A DNA stretch of 37,222 bases from Basidiobolus ranarum (lineage: Eukaryota; Basidiobolomycota; Basidiobolomycetes; Basidiobolales). The position numbers and the translations under genes are program-made. Under the pieces are notes generated by a model. It was not told the DNA's origin. It did not search any database and saw nothing but the letters and a program-made list of their open reading frames with translations. The stretch covers positions 1 through 37,222 of the forward strand of contig JASJQH010006929.1 in NCBI GenBank assembly GCA_040143965.1, read 5' to 3'. Positions within the stretch are counted from its first letter, which is position 1, and each line of letters opens with the position of its first letter. Of the stretch, positions 10,432 to 20,809 are shown piece by piece.

Positions 10432-10447
10432 AATATCAGGGGTGCAT
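10432..10447 (-). promoter_or_regulatory. 16-bp promoter element shared by both zinc-finger paralogs
   Basis: On the minus strand this reads ATGCACCCCTGATATT. The identical 16 bases lie upstream of the paralog at 30872-30887 in the same orientation relative to the gene. The element contains CCCCT, the site expected for Msn2/4-type fingers. It is 122 bp from the ATG at 10309. Confidence 0.65.
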
Positions 10448-11740
10448 TAAAGAAAACCTAATCCATCTCACCAAAACCTCTTGATTAATTCCCCCTTTTT
10501 CGTAAGTAAGTTTCTCGTTAAATTACTTGCCTTAAAAGAACATTGGTGGGATTTCTGGAGTAAACCAAGTTCTGACTCCTTAGCTTACATCTAGTTGCTA
10601 ACGTCTCGCTCTATGGTGAGTAAATGCTGTTCCAAATTTATTTACATTGCCTGAGCGTGACCCGAATCGGTCCATAGAAAGCGTCGATAAAAACTGGATT
10701 CACATAAACCATCAGAGGCTCATTAATCCCAAAAACGATTAGTATTTGGCTGTATTGATAAGTATAGGGGGTGGTGTGTGATAAATGATTCGAGCTGTAT
10801 GTGATTCGAACTCTAAAATATCTGCTTCGTGGTGTTTAATCCAGACGTTAGCAAATGCATCCACAGAAATGAACCGTTGTTGTTGAAGAAACATGCACTG
10901 GATTCAGCCAAATGCGAAGATCATGCAATATGACAGAACCTCTCCAACGAATCAACAAATATTTGTCATGCTACTTGGATGCTGATCCGTATATACATTA
11001 TCTGGCCTGGGATGCTCTTGAGAAGTGAAATGCTCTGATAGATCGAATGGGTCGGGAATATTCCATCTCATCCCATACAATTCATACGATTCTGCTCATG
11101 CACCCATTTTTAATAAAACTGGTTCTTTGACGTCGCTACGAATGAGAAACACCGCACTAATTATCAGTCACCAATTACCACACACACCACTCTAAGACAC
11201 ACCAACTACCTGCTCATATGTCTCAGTGTGAAATAGACAGCATCACCAGCCAAGGAATCGGGAATATATCGGCCATCCAATGGTAAACAGTGTATTACGA
11301 TCTATACAATGGTAGAGGCAGCGGAGAGAGTGGTAGAGGCATAGGAGTCGAACAACGTAGACATTTTGAACAAGATCCTGTTCATCGCTCGAACCAAGAG
11401 AATGTTTTGGATAAATGGGCCTGTCAAGCAAGCATGTCATATCAAACAGGTTGAGGAATGGAGAAGGAGCCATTTGCAGTAGTATTATTGTGGTATGATG
11501 ACGAGTAGAGCCCTTGAGGCATAGCTATAGGAAATGTAACAGACAAGGATCAGCATTGGATATATGCACTGAATACATGCATTGAGTGTATGCATCCGAT
11601 AAATTCAGGGGAGCAAATTCACTCATCAAGATTGAGTCATATCTGTCACATTGTATTAAACCGCTCATGTGAGAAGCTTCGAAACACTGGTGCTTTCATT
11701 CGTGACAGGAATTGGTGTGGCGATGATGTGATTCTTCAAG

Positions 11741-11892
11741 GATTCTGAAATAGAGGAGGGTACGAAGTATCGATCGATCCGAGGCACCAACAGACACTAC
11801 GAGGTGGGCATGGGATGATTCTGAAATAGAGGAGGGTACGAAGCATCGATCGATCCGAGGCACCAACAGACACTACGAGGTGGGCATGGGAT
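11741..11892. repeat. 76-bp tandem duplication, two copies
   Basis: Copy 1 is 11741-11816 and copy 2 is 11817-11892. They differ at one position (T at 11768, C at 11844). Each copy carries the palindrome ATCGATCGAT. The near identity indicates a recent duplication. Confidence 0.95.
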
Positions 11893-12786
11893 GTATGTCT
11901 CCAAAGCAGAGGCCTCCAAGGTGGTCATCAAAATCAGTGTAGTTCTTCCATTAGAATCTATTCTTATTTTAGGCTAAAGAAATATATCTGGTGCATATCC
12001 AGAGTGCATGGTAATTTATATACATGCAGCCAATGCTAGATCGCTTTTCTGTGCATTTATCTGATCTAGTGAATTAGGACTAGAGTCGATGTCAGTATTA
12101 TGCTATATTATATATAGCAAATTGGAACCAGAGTTGATTGGATGTATGAGGCATAAACATACATTACCGATACTTTCGGGATGCTTTTGGGACTGGAATG
12201 CAGTGGGTTATAATTGCTTGTCGCTTCCAGATCAACTCGCCTCGCCTCACCTCACAACTTTCCTCGCAGATGCCAGTTTTTGACATTTCAATGTGATTAC
12301 GAGTTAGCTAGCTGGTCTTAATTTGTGTGCATATGCATAACTGTATCCATACATTAATTAACTACCAATAGATGCAACTTGGATGCATACACTCCCATAC
12401 GCATATGGAAATGGCTGGTCAACGGATTGAAATTAACCTTGATCAGCGTCTTGAGTGTAGGTCACGAGAGAAGGAAGAAAAACGGTGAAAAAAGGTAACG
12501 CATCCGTGTAACCATCACTCCATCTTTGTGCGTGAATGGCCATCAATGAGGCCTTGCTTTTTCCCATATCTTGCTTCTGTTTCAGGTCGCGATAATCCGA
12601 ACGCACTAGTATATTTGCTGATGAATTTTAATACCCGTATATTTGGCATGCCATGTCATGCACTACAATCACTAGCAAAGCTTTGTTCAATGGTGGTATG
12701 TCCAAAGTAGACGGGCTTGGATACCATATATGGCGTCGAATGTTAAAGCAGAAGAGAGCGGCTACTTTTTGTAACGCTTGAGTACT

Positions 12787-12794
12787 TATAAAAG
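12787..12794 (+). promoter_or_regulatory. TATA box candidate
   Basis: TATAAAAG lies 57 bp upstream of the cytolysin-family ATG. It is a strong match to the consensus and typical of a regulated gene. Confidence 0.5.
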
Positions 12795-12851
12795 ACTCGA
12801 TGTTTGGCATTCAATAAACAATATACCAAGGAATTCATTCCAACCCATAAA

Positions 12852-14473
12852 ATGTTGAAGTGTTCTGCCCTTGCCCTTTTCTTTTTCGTTTCCCTGGAGG
12901 TTAACGCCGCTCCCTTTGCTCCATCACCTGACCGTGGCTTGATCAATGACTACTTCGCGAAGTTGCCTGAATGGAACAAGTTCTCTAACGTTCAATCGTC
13001 CAGCACCGTTAAAGGGGATGTCAAGAACCAAGAAGCTACTTCAGGGACTGTCCAGTATGATTGCTCCATTCAAGATGTCACTTTAACTGATACTCCCAAG
13101 GAACTTGTTACCTTTGGTACTGGATCTGATGCCTTTTGGTTAGGTTCTCTTCTCCAAGGCAAAGGATACATCGATGGAGTGGGTGGATTCAAACCACTTT
13201 CTATCTGGGATAGAAACGATCAGAAAATCACTATTGATTTCCTCAATGGCAAAAGCGCCTCTACCATTTGCATGCCTGACTCAGGGTAAGTTTTTTCAAT
13301 GTTTAATCTAACAATTTCAATAATTCTAATTCCCACCACTTCAGATCTGTCCGTGACGCTACTGCTAAATTGGTCGCACAAGCTAAATCCACCAACTATA
13401 AGCCAGGAGCTAATATCCATTACAAGACCGTGGAGGTTAACTCTGCTGAATCAGCTGCTTTGAATCTGGGCTTCGGAGCCAAATACTTGACATTCCAAGC
13501 CAAGACTACTCTAGATGTTCAGCGCAATTACACTGAAAATACCATTGCTGCATACTTCGTAGAACGAGCATACACTGTGGATGTTGCCATGCCCAAAACA
13601 CCAGCCGATTTCTTCAACAACCAATTCACTATGAAAGATCTTGAAGACCAAATACGTTTTGGACGTCTTGGGCCTGACAATCTCCCAGTCTATGTATCCA
13701 GCATCAGCTACGGCCGAGTTTTACTTTACTCGCTAACCTCTAGCGCTAGTGCATCAGACATTCGTGCTACCATCCAGGCTTCCTACAACGGGTTGAAGCT
13801 CGGAGTTGACACTAACCTCGACATTAAGCATCAAAAGCTTCTTAGCGAATCCAAGATTAGTGTCGCAGTAATTGGTGGTAACAGAGATGCGGCTATCGAC
13901 TTGATTCGCAACGGCAACCTTAATTCTTTCTTCGGTTTCGAATCCTCTTTGGAGACTTTCGTTCCCATTTCCTATACCCTGCGTAATGTAGCTGATGGTA
14001 GTTTAGCATCTGTTAGTGAAACTACTAAGTATACCACCAAAGCTTGCCATCCAGTGCGTCGTGGGTATAAGTGGACATTCAAGATCATCTCGTTGGTCAT
14101 GTCTGATCCTTCGGAGCCCGGAAGGGATGACACCGCCGAAGCATGGGGTGACATTGTCTTGAATGGCCAATACATTTGGTCAGTCAAGAAATCCAGGTAT
14201 CAATCCATCAAGGTGGGTCAAAAGGTGAACTTTGCTAAGCCACCCAAGGCCACAGTCATTACTGAATTAAGCGAAGACATTGAGCCACCATTCTCGCTTT
14301 ATTTCAACTTCATTGATGATGATACTTGGAATGGTGGATTTGATGATAGCATTGTGCATGGAAACTTTACTGAGTGGGAGGTTGGAACCCATACCATGAA
14401 GCTCAGATCTGAGGGTGAGTTGATCCTCACTTACAGCGTTACCAAGGAAAAGTTTGGTGAACCTGGAAATTAA
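12852..14473 (+). CDS. Secreted thiol-activated (cholesterol-dependent) cytolysin family protein
   Basis: Two exons (12852-13285, 13345-14473; 59-nt GT-AG intron) encode 520 residues. The ATG at 12852 follows a TATA box and begins a signal peptide (residues 1 to about 19, ending EVNA). The central region matches the bacterial cholesterol-dependent cytolysin fold along its length: NYKPGANIHYKTVEVNSAESAALNLG-type segment, FVERAYTVDVAMPKTPADFF, then LPVYVSSISYGRVLLYSL (about 258-275), SVAVIGGNRDAA (about 317-328) and PISYTLRNVADGSLASV (about 352-368). These correspond to family blocks YxVxVdxPxxPxdfF, YVSxVaYGR, AvVLGGdA and PISYTsxFLkDNxvAtV. The last 130 or so residues form a beta-rich domain I cannot match to the classical membrane-recognition domain. 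The frame looks whole. Known family role: secreted pore-forming proteins. Activity and target are not shown here. Origin by transfer from bacteria is an inference; the intron and TATA suggest long residence in a fungal genome. Confidence 0.88.
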
Positions 14474-15040
14474 ATCGATGCTTTCTTACTTTGTCGTTTT
14501 CTACTCTAATGAAATAATAAATTGACATACATTATATCTCTATAAATATTTATCATCTATCAGCTAGCTAGCCAGTGTCAAAGCATACATACATTTCACA
14601 TTAGTTACAGCATCTTATAACGCTAGCTAGCATTCATGCAAAGTGTTAGGTTTACTTAGCATAGTAATTGATCTCAACTGATTTTGTGGGGTATCCGAGC
14701 CATACTGGAAATCGTCAAAACACGATAGTATAAATGACAGTGATCAGGGTTGGGACGAAGGGATTCCCGATAATCTCGATCATTATTTTCCCATGATATA
14801 TTAAGAGAGCCCCAAACGTTGTCAATCTACATTGTGTAGTAAAATAAAGACTAGAGAAATTTTTCAACCTCAACCCCCTTTGGTCTCCCCACAAATCTTT
14901 TTCTTCTATTTCCGGTAAGAATCTCCGTTTTATTTTATTCTGTATATTTCTTGGGTTAGAAAAATAGTCCTGGTTGTATAACTAATCTTCGGTCTTTTGT
15001 GGAATCTTTGTCCTCTCCTACTTTCACTTAGCATATCGAC
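14474..15040. other. Intergenic
   Basis: No gene seen. The palindrome GCTAGCTAGC occurs twice, at 14563-14572 and 14622-14631. Confidence 0.5.
14516..14521 (+). terminator. Poly(A) signal candidate
   Basis: AATAAA about 43 bp after the cytolysin-family stop codon. Confidence 0.4.
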
Positions 15041-15528
15041 ATGGCACCTGCTTCTCCTCTTGTTAACGTACGTTAGTTTTGTGTTTTCTTATGTATATAT
15101 ACAATAGATAAATTAGTTTCATCTCACCGAGTTTTTTTTGAAATCCCCGAGAAAAAAAATGCTTACTCGAATTTTTTTAAATATACGTATGTTGTACAGG
15201 TTTCTCGTTATGCTGCTTTAGTTCTTGGTCTTTCCTACGGTTTTGTTCACCGTAGAAACTTGGAAAAGTCCGAAGGACAAAAGAGAATTGTAAGGGAGTA
15301 CCAACGTAAGGAGGATCTCATTGAAGAAGCTAAAGCCGCATATGCTAAAAAGAAGATTGCCGAAACAGTCGCACCTTCTAGCGGTGGTAAGTGTCGAACT
15401 ATCCTTATAACAAAATACCCAAGTTATCGTTCCAAGACTAATTCCAACTATTTTTAGTCATCACCGACCCCGAGCACCCCGATTTTGACCTTGAAAAGGT
15501 AGTTGAACAATTTGAGAAGAATAACTAA
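15041..15528 (+). CDS. ATP21: ATP synthase subunit e, mitochondrial
   Basis: Three exons (15041-15067, 15200-15386, 15458-15528; all GT-AG) give 94 residues, the normal size for subunit e. The protein opens MAPASPLVNVSRYAALVLGLSYG, with the short N-terminal membrane helix carrying a G-x3-G-like face that the family uses for dimerising F1Fo ATP synthase. RRNLEKSEGQKR and a charged, probably coiled-coil tail (REYQRKEDLIEEAKAAYAKKK) follow. In yeast this subunit (Atp21/Tim11) shapes cristae through ATP synthase dimers. The first exon has only nine codons. Identification rests on size, topology and these sequence blocks. I consider it quite safe. Confidence 0.85.
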
Positions 15529-16170
15529 AATAGTTTCCTTCTCAAACACATATCATCACATGACGGTTCTTTTTGTATTCTTCTCTCTATTCATACACAA
15601 GCTTCATTTCTACCAAACTTCTCAATAACATATTTATGGTTTTCGCTTTTGAAATTAAAAATGACGAGATGACAGATTCAACCTGAAGATTTCACTTCTT
15701 TCCATTCTATCTTATTACATTCTCCCAGGCTAATCAATGGACGAGGACAATTTCTTTTGGATAGAAGTCTCAAGTCGTACGCCTTTAATAAAGTTGCTTC
15801 AAATACAAAAATCTTTCTTATTATTACTATTAGCATTTAATTATTTGTGAATTGGAACCTGTAACATCTAAAATTGTTAGTATTTCAAGAGCATCATCTC
15901 GGCAAGTTGGTGCACGAAAGTCACCCTATCACTTACGGCATAATCATATTGTTATATAGGGTGCACCTATTGTACGTTGCCAAAGCAATGATTACAACCA
16001 AATCTGGCAACAGCTTCCCCAATCTTTTCAATATGAGATTCAATTTTAGGGTAACATGTTTTCGGAGCATCATGGCAGGATTGATTTTGATAGGTCATTC
16101 CCCAAAACCCGAGAGCTCCTTAAAGTGAGAACGCTTTCTAAGGCTCAACTTCAACTTCTCAACTATCAAG
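15529..16170. other. Intergenic, upstream of FPP synthase
   Basis: About 640 bp without a supported gene. Open frames near 15874-16128 and 16056-16253 are shadows or chance frames overlapping the FPP synthase start. Confidence 0.5.
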
Positions 16171-17402
16171 ATGGCTCAAAGATCTACCAAGGAACGCTTC
16201 ACCGAAGTTTTCCCAATTCTCGCCAAGGATATCTTGGATTCATTGCCTGCTAGCTTGCCTGCTGAAGCTAAACAATGGATTAAAGAGGTAATTTTATGCA
16301 TAGAGTTCACAGAACGATATTTTGTACGGTAACTAACTGGCCTCAACAAATCTGTAGTGCTTGGAATATAACGTTCCCGGTGGTAAGATGAACCGTGGTA
16401 TTTCTGTTATTGATACCCTCAAGGCTTTACTCCGTAGAGACCTCACTGAAGATGAGTTTTTCAAGGCCGCCATTCTTGGTTGGGCTGTAGAATGGGTGAG
16501 TAGCTTAGGGTATAGGTGTACATATTATTTGATATACTTGATTAATCTTTCTTTAAACTAGCTTCAAGCCTTTTTCCTTGTTGCCGATGATATCATGGAC
16601 CAATCTCCAGTTAGAAGAGGACAACCCTGTTGGTATAAATTGGTAAGCATTAATTATATTAGTTTACAATAACCAAGAATTCAGCTAAATGGAATAATTT
16701 CTATAGGAGAAGATCGGTCTCGTCGCCATCAACGATTCCTTCATCCTAGAATCTTGCATCTACAAGATCTTTAAAAAGTATTTCCGTCAAGAAAAATACT
16801 ATATTGAGTTGGTTGAGTTACTTCAAGAAACCTCATGGAAGACAGAGTTAGGACAACTTGTTGATTTGATTACCGCCCCCGAAGATTGCATCGATCTCAA
16901 TCGTTTCTCCCTCGAGAGACACAGCTGGATCGTTACTTATAAGACCGCCTACTACTCCTTCTACTTGCCCGTTGCTATGGGACTGTTGATGGCTGGTGTT
17001 ACCGATGAGGCTATCTTCAAGCAAGCTGAGGATATTTTGATTCCTCTTGGTGAGCATTTCCAAATTCACGATGATTACATTGATTGTTTCGAACCTCCGG
17101 AAGTTATTGGTAAAGTCGGTACTGATATCGAAGACAACAAGTGCTCTTGGTTAATCAATCAAGCCTTGAAGCTCTGCACTCCTGAGCAAAGAAAGCTTCT
17201 TGACGAAAACTATGGTCGCAAAAACCCTGAAAATGTTGCCATTGTCAAGAACGTTTATAACGAGCTTGATCTTAAAGGCGTTTACAAACGTCACGAAGAT
17301 GCTGCTTACGATAAACTTATGGAGTTAGTTCAGCAAGTTGACGAGAAGCAAATCCCAACAGAAGTCTTTACCAGCTTCATCTACAAGATTTTCAAGCGCT
17401 AA
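16171..17402 (+). CDS. ERG20: Farnesyl diphosphate synthase
   Basis: Four exons (16171-16287, 16358-16495, 16562-16642, 16707-17402) give 343 residues. The enzyme condenses DMAPP and GPP with IPP to make farnesyl diphosphate for sterols, quinones, dolichol and prenylation. Seen: first Asp-rich motif DDIMD (about 94-98) preceded by LQAFFLVA, whose two Phe residues are those that limit chain length to C15 in animal and fungal FPP synthases; [10 protein letters not shown]; second Asp-rich motif DDYID (about 234-238); [16 protein letters not shown]-terminal YKIFKR, the usual basic end. No targeting extension is evident, so it is probably cytosolic. The gene converges on the cysteine-synthase-like gene with about 240 bp between stops. 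Confidence 0.95.
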
Positions 17403-17645
17403 ATATTGTAGATACTCTTCCACATTCATACAATTAAATCGTATTTCCCATTCACATTTGATTTACTCAAACATACCCTGAATAATAATTCTGATATAAA
17501 AAATTGACAACTATTTAGTGGTCTGTAGTGGTCTGGAAAATGATTTATGTAACTTGTTATATGGTCTGAAGTGGATTATATTGGGAAGATTGAATGTGAA
17601 TGAACAAGATTATGAGTATATTTTACGAGGGGGATTAATCAAGAT

Positions 17646-18903
17646 CTAGGCCAAAATGATATATTTGTGCAAATCCTTTGGAATGGCATCAACCAAATTC
17701 TTAGACTCTAACCATTTCCTGCTGAACAAGCGAGACTGGTAGCGATAGGCTCCGTCGCAAAGCAAGGTAACAATGTTTTTACCTGGCCCTAGCTTCTTCG
17801 CCATCTCCACTGCGGCAACTGCATTGAGAGCAGATGAAGCACCAACATAGATGCCTTCCTTGTCAAGCAAATGGTAGACCATCTGGATTGTTTTTTCGTC
17901 AGGAATGAGCAAGGCATCGTCCACGATAGAAATTTCATTCTTCATGTTATCAGTGATACGGCCTTGTCCAATACCTTCGGTTATGGAGCCACCACTGCGC
18001 TCAATGAGATTTCCCCCACTTTTGATGTAACTGTAGATTACGGAGCCTGGTGGATCGGCCACGAACAGCTTGATATCAGGATTCTGATCCTTCAAGAAGC
18101 GAGCAGTACCGGCGAAGGTCCCACCAGTACCTGTGGCGCAAGTGAACCCATCAACTTTACCACCAGTTTGTTCCCAAATTTCTGGGCCAGTAGTTTCAAT
18201 ATGTGCCTGACGATTGGCTACGTTATCGAATTGATTAGTCCAAACTGCATTAGGGTTTTCCTTGGCGAAACGGGCAGCTTGGTGGTTAAAGTTCTCAGGA
18301 TTTTCAAATGCAACAGCAGGAACTGGGAAAACCTCAGCACCTAACATCCGCAATAAATCGATTTTTTCTTGGCTTTGTGTATTAGGCATGAAGATCACAC
18401 AACGATACCCTTTGGCCCGACAAACATGAGCCAGACCAATGCCTGTATTTCCGGCAGTACCTTCAACTACTGTACCACCAGGCTTCAAGAGACCTTTGAA
18501 AAGTAATTAGTATAGGGTTAAGCCAACTTTCGAAGGGGTAAAGTAAATACCTTTTTCTTCAGCATTCTTAACAACATATAAAGCAGCACGATCTTTAACA
18601 GAACCTCCAGGATTCATGAACTCGGCCTTAGCAAAGATATTGCATTGAGTCTGTTCACTAAGTGTCTTGATTCTCAGCTATATAAAATTACGTAAGCATT
18701 GATTTTGAGTGTTAATAGTTAGTGTATCTACTACTTACCAAGGGAGTATTGCCAATTGCGCCAATAAAGCCGTTGACTGGCTAAATGTTGAGAGTAAAAT
18801 TAGTGTCAAGAGAATAGAGATACCGGCAATAAATCATGGTCACAACCTTAAGCGGGGCTCCGACAGTAGAGTAAAGTCTTGAAGCAAGTTTCGAACCAAA
18901 CAT
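17646..18903 (-). CDS. MCY1: Mitochondrial cysteine-synthase-like PLP enzyme (Mcy1-type)
   Basis: Four exons on the minus strand (18903-18847, 18780-18739, 18677-18551, 18493-17646) give 357 residues. The N-terminus [19 protein letters not shown] is rich in Arg, Lys and Ser and fits a mitochondrial presequence. Then come [10 protein letters not shown], the PLP-lysine motif [11 protein letters not shown], the substrate/phosphate loop [13 protein letters not shown], and the PLP-phosphate glycine loop [13 protein letters not shown]. This is the O-acetylserine sulfhydrylase fold (family of bacterial CysK/CysM). The sequence most resembles the fungal branch that includes yeast Mcy1 (YGR012W), from memory. 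Reaction specificity is not certain. The first intron uses the weak-looking donor GTTGTG, and its length (66 nt) is a multiple of three but it ends in an in-frame TAG. Confidence 0.88.
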
Positions 18904-19381
18904 TGTTCAGAAAAAACAACAAACCAATACGAGACAATAATTACCACTTTTATACCGGAACAGCATCCATGGGGACGAAGCTCAATAATATATTATTAAA
19001 TGACGCCATCTTTCAACATCCCGAATCATATATTTTTATATTCGAAGTGATTTCTAAGCAGAACCCTAACCCTAACACCCAATCGAAATACTAATCCCGA
19101 CACTAGCTAAGTAAGAGGGTAACCTTTAGATTAAGAATTGCCGATGTGACTCGTGCAGAAAGAAACCAACGGAATAAGTATTTTAACTTGAAATAAGTTA
19201 GGAAATTCTCGGAAGAAGTTTATCCAGTCGATCACGCCATCTCGATTCAATATCACTGAATTATCCATCATCTGATGTTAGTGAATTGTCATAAATACTC
19301 ATTTATTTATGTCTGTGCCAATGCTCGTGTTTGTGTCTACAAGTATGGCTTTGACATTAACTTATCTGGAAGTTCTCTGGT
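18904..19381. other. Intergenic with telomere-like repeat
   Basis: 478 bp between the MND1 stop and the MCY1 start, both genes on the minus strand. Holds AACCCTAACCCTAAC at 19062-19076. A 71-codon forward open frame (18879-19094) is not supported. Confidence 0.5.
19062..19076 (-). promoter_or_regulatory. Telomere-like (TTAGGG) short repeat upstream of MCY1
   Basis: Just over two copies of CCCTAA, about 160 bp upstream of the MCY1 ATG. Such teloboxes serve as sites for Tbf1/TRF-like factors in some fungal promoters. Function here is inferred. Confidence 0.4.
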
Positions 19382-20438
19382 TCAAGGAATAGTGTCAAAG
19401 TCTTCACCTATTTGAAACTGTTTGTTGAACTCTGATCGTTCAATATTGAATTTGTTACAGCAATACGACTGAAAGATATAAATGTTTTCTAAACAATTTT
19501 AAAATTAGACAGTATTGTGGATGTTGGGTTTTTATTAATAACTTACCAGTCCAGCGATTTGCTGCTTCTTTAGCAACTTGCGCTGCTTGACCTAATATTC
19601 AATTTTATATGAGATCATTCCTTAACAAGTATGAACGAAATATATACCTTTCATTTCGAGTAGAACAGGGTCACAATCTCTAAATTTTTGAAGTTCCTTT
19701 AATTTCAACTCTTTTACTGATTCCAATTCTGACAGTTTAACAAGTTTTTGGGCTCTATCCTCCTAATAATATAACGAGTTCGTTCATTTACTGGTAAGCT
19801 AGCTAGACGTATTGCAAAAACAACAAACCGAATCTTCTCTCCCAGCTGAAGCTTCTTGTATATTTTTTCCGAGTTCGTCATTCTTGTTTGTCAAATTTTC
19901 CAATTCTTCGGCGAGATCCTCGAGCTTTCCTTTTCTCTGAGTTGGATTAATTGAGAATTAATCGATATAACCATGGTAAGTGCTTGAACATTTTTTATGT
20001 AATCGGACTTACGGTTTGTAGTGCAGTACTTGGAAAAGACCAAAAATAGTTTGAGGTCCCAATCTTTTCCGAAGTGACCATATTATCGTCTACTAAACTC
20101 TGGAGAACATCCTTTACAGATTGCATAACTAAATGACCATACAATTTTAAACCTATAAATACGTTAAATAAAGTACAGATACTATTTACCTATACCCTTA
20201 GTTTTCGGGGCGATTTTCTCGATTTCTTTCAGTTGAAAGAATTCCTTCTAGTACAAAATTGTTCACTGAAAGGGATCACTTTTCAAATAACCTTTGTAAT
20301 GTACCGTTTCATGAAATATTGATTCCATACGTTTACGCTTCTCCTCTAATGATAGGCCTTTTCGTGACTAGAAATTTAAAATAAACAATGCTACCTATTT
20401 TGAAATGATTGTCGAAATCAGGAATCAAAACTTACCAT
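19382..20438 (-). CDS. MND1: Meiotic nuclear division protein 1 (Hop2-Mnd1 complex)
   Basis: Eight small exons on the minus strand: 20438-20436, 20367-20305, 20247-20190, 20128-20013, 19936-19829, 19762-19648, 19591-19547, 19488-19382. All introns are GT-AG and the frame is consistent, giving 204 residues, the usual Mnd1 length. Seen: [67 protein letters not shown] (winged-helix part), then a long charged coiled coil (about 80-165), and the AANRWT ... DFDTIP end. Known role: with Hop2 it stimulates Dmc1/Rad51 strand exchange in meiosis. The first coding exon contributes only the ATG, so splicing is needed to give any open frame. It is too fragmented to show as one long frame, so it is easily overlooked. 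Confidence 0.9.
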
Positions 20439-20809
20439 GCTTGTTTAGTATAACCAGTTTTCTGTAGCTATCAGAGGAATATTGAGTTCCTTGTTGACTC
20501 GAAATATATATAAACGATTTGAGACTGATTATATGCAACTTTCGAAACCTTATTGGCTACCAGTGGTTTGATTGTGCTGTTCATGCAGTTACTGTCTCCT
20601 GAAGTGAATCAAAGTAAATGCACCTGATCGGGTACCTCGCTGGCCATCAAAGAAATTACCAAAGTTCATTAAAGCACATGATGACACTAGTATTGATTGA
20701 CCACTGCCTAAGCAATTCTAAACAAAAATAGATAAATCATTTAGGTAGACGTGCTTTTATATAGACTTTTACTACTCTTAAATTGATGGGCCTTAAGGGC
20801 TTTCATGCT
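20439..20809. other. Intergenic
   Basis: 371 bp between the MND1 start and the 3' end of the reverse uricase gene. Nothing specific seen. Confidence 0.5.

Larger units (their letters stand above)
10310..12851. other. 2.5 kb divergent intergenic region between zinc-finger factor and cytolysin-family gene
   Basis: No supported gene. Open frames at 11243-11473, 12089-12283 and 12528-12710 show no recognisable protein features. The region holds promoter elements for both flanking genes, a 76-bp tandem duplication at 11741-11892, a short direct repeat of TGGTAGAGGCA near 11310 and 11331, and scattered AGGGG motifs (for example near 10440, 10767 and 11608). Confidence 0.5.

Noticed and set aside
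11243-11473. 76-codon reverse open frame in the long intergenic region
   Set aside because: No recognisable features. Lies in repeat-bearing noncoding DNA.
17871-18344. 157-codon forward open frame
   Set aside because: It is the antisense shadow of the cysteine-synthase-like gene, whose active-site motifs are on the other strand.
19062-19076. Telomere end or chromosome fusion point
   Set aside because: Only about two repeat units, between two intact genes. Better explained as a promoter telobox or chance.
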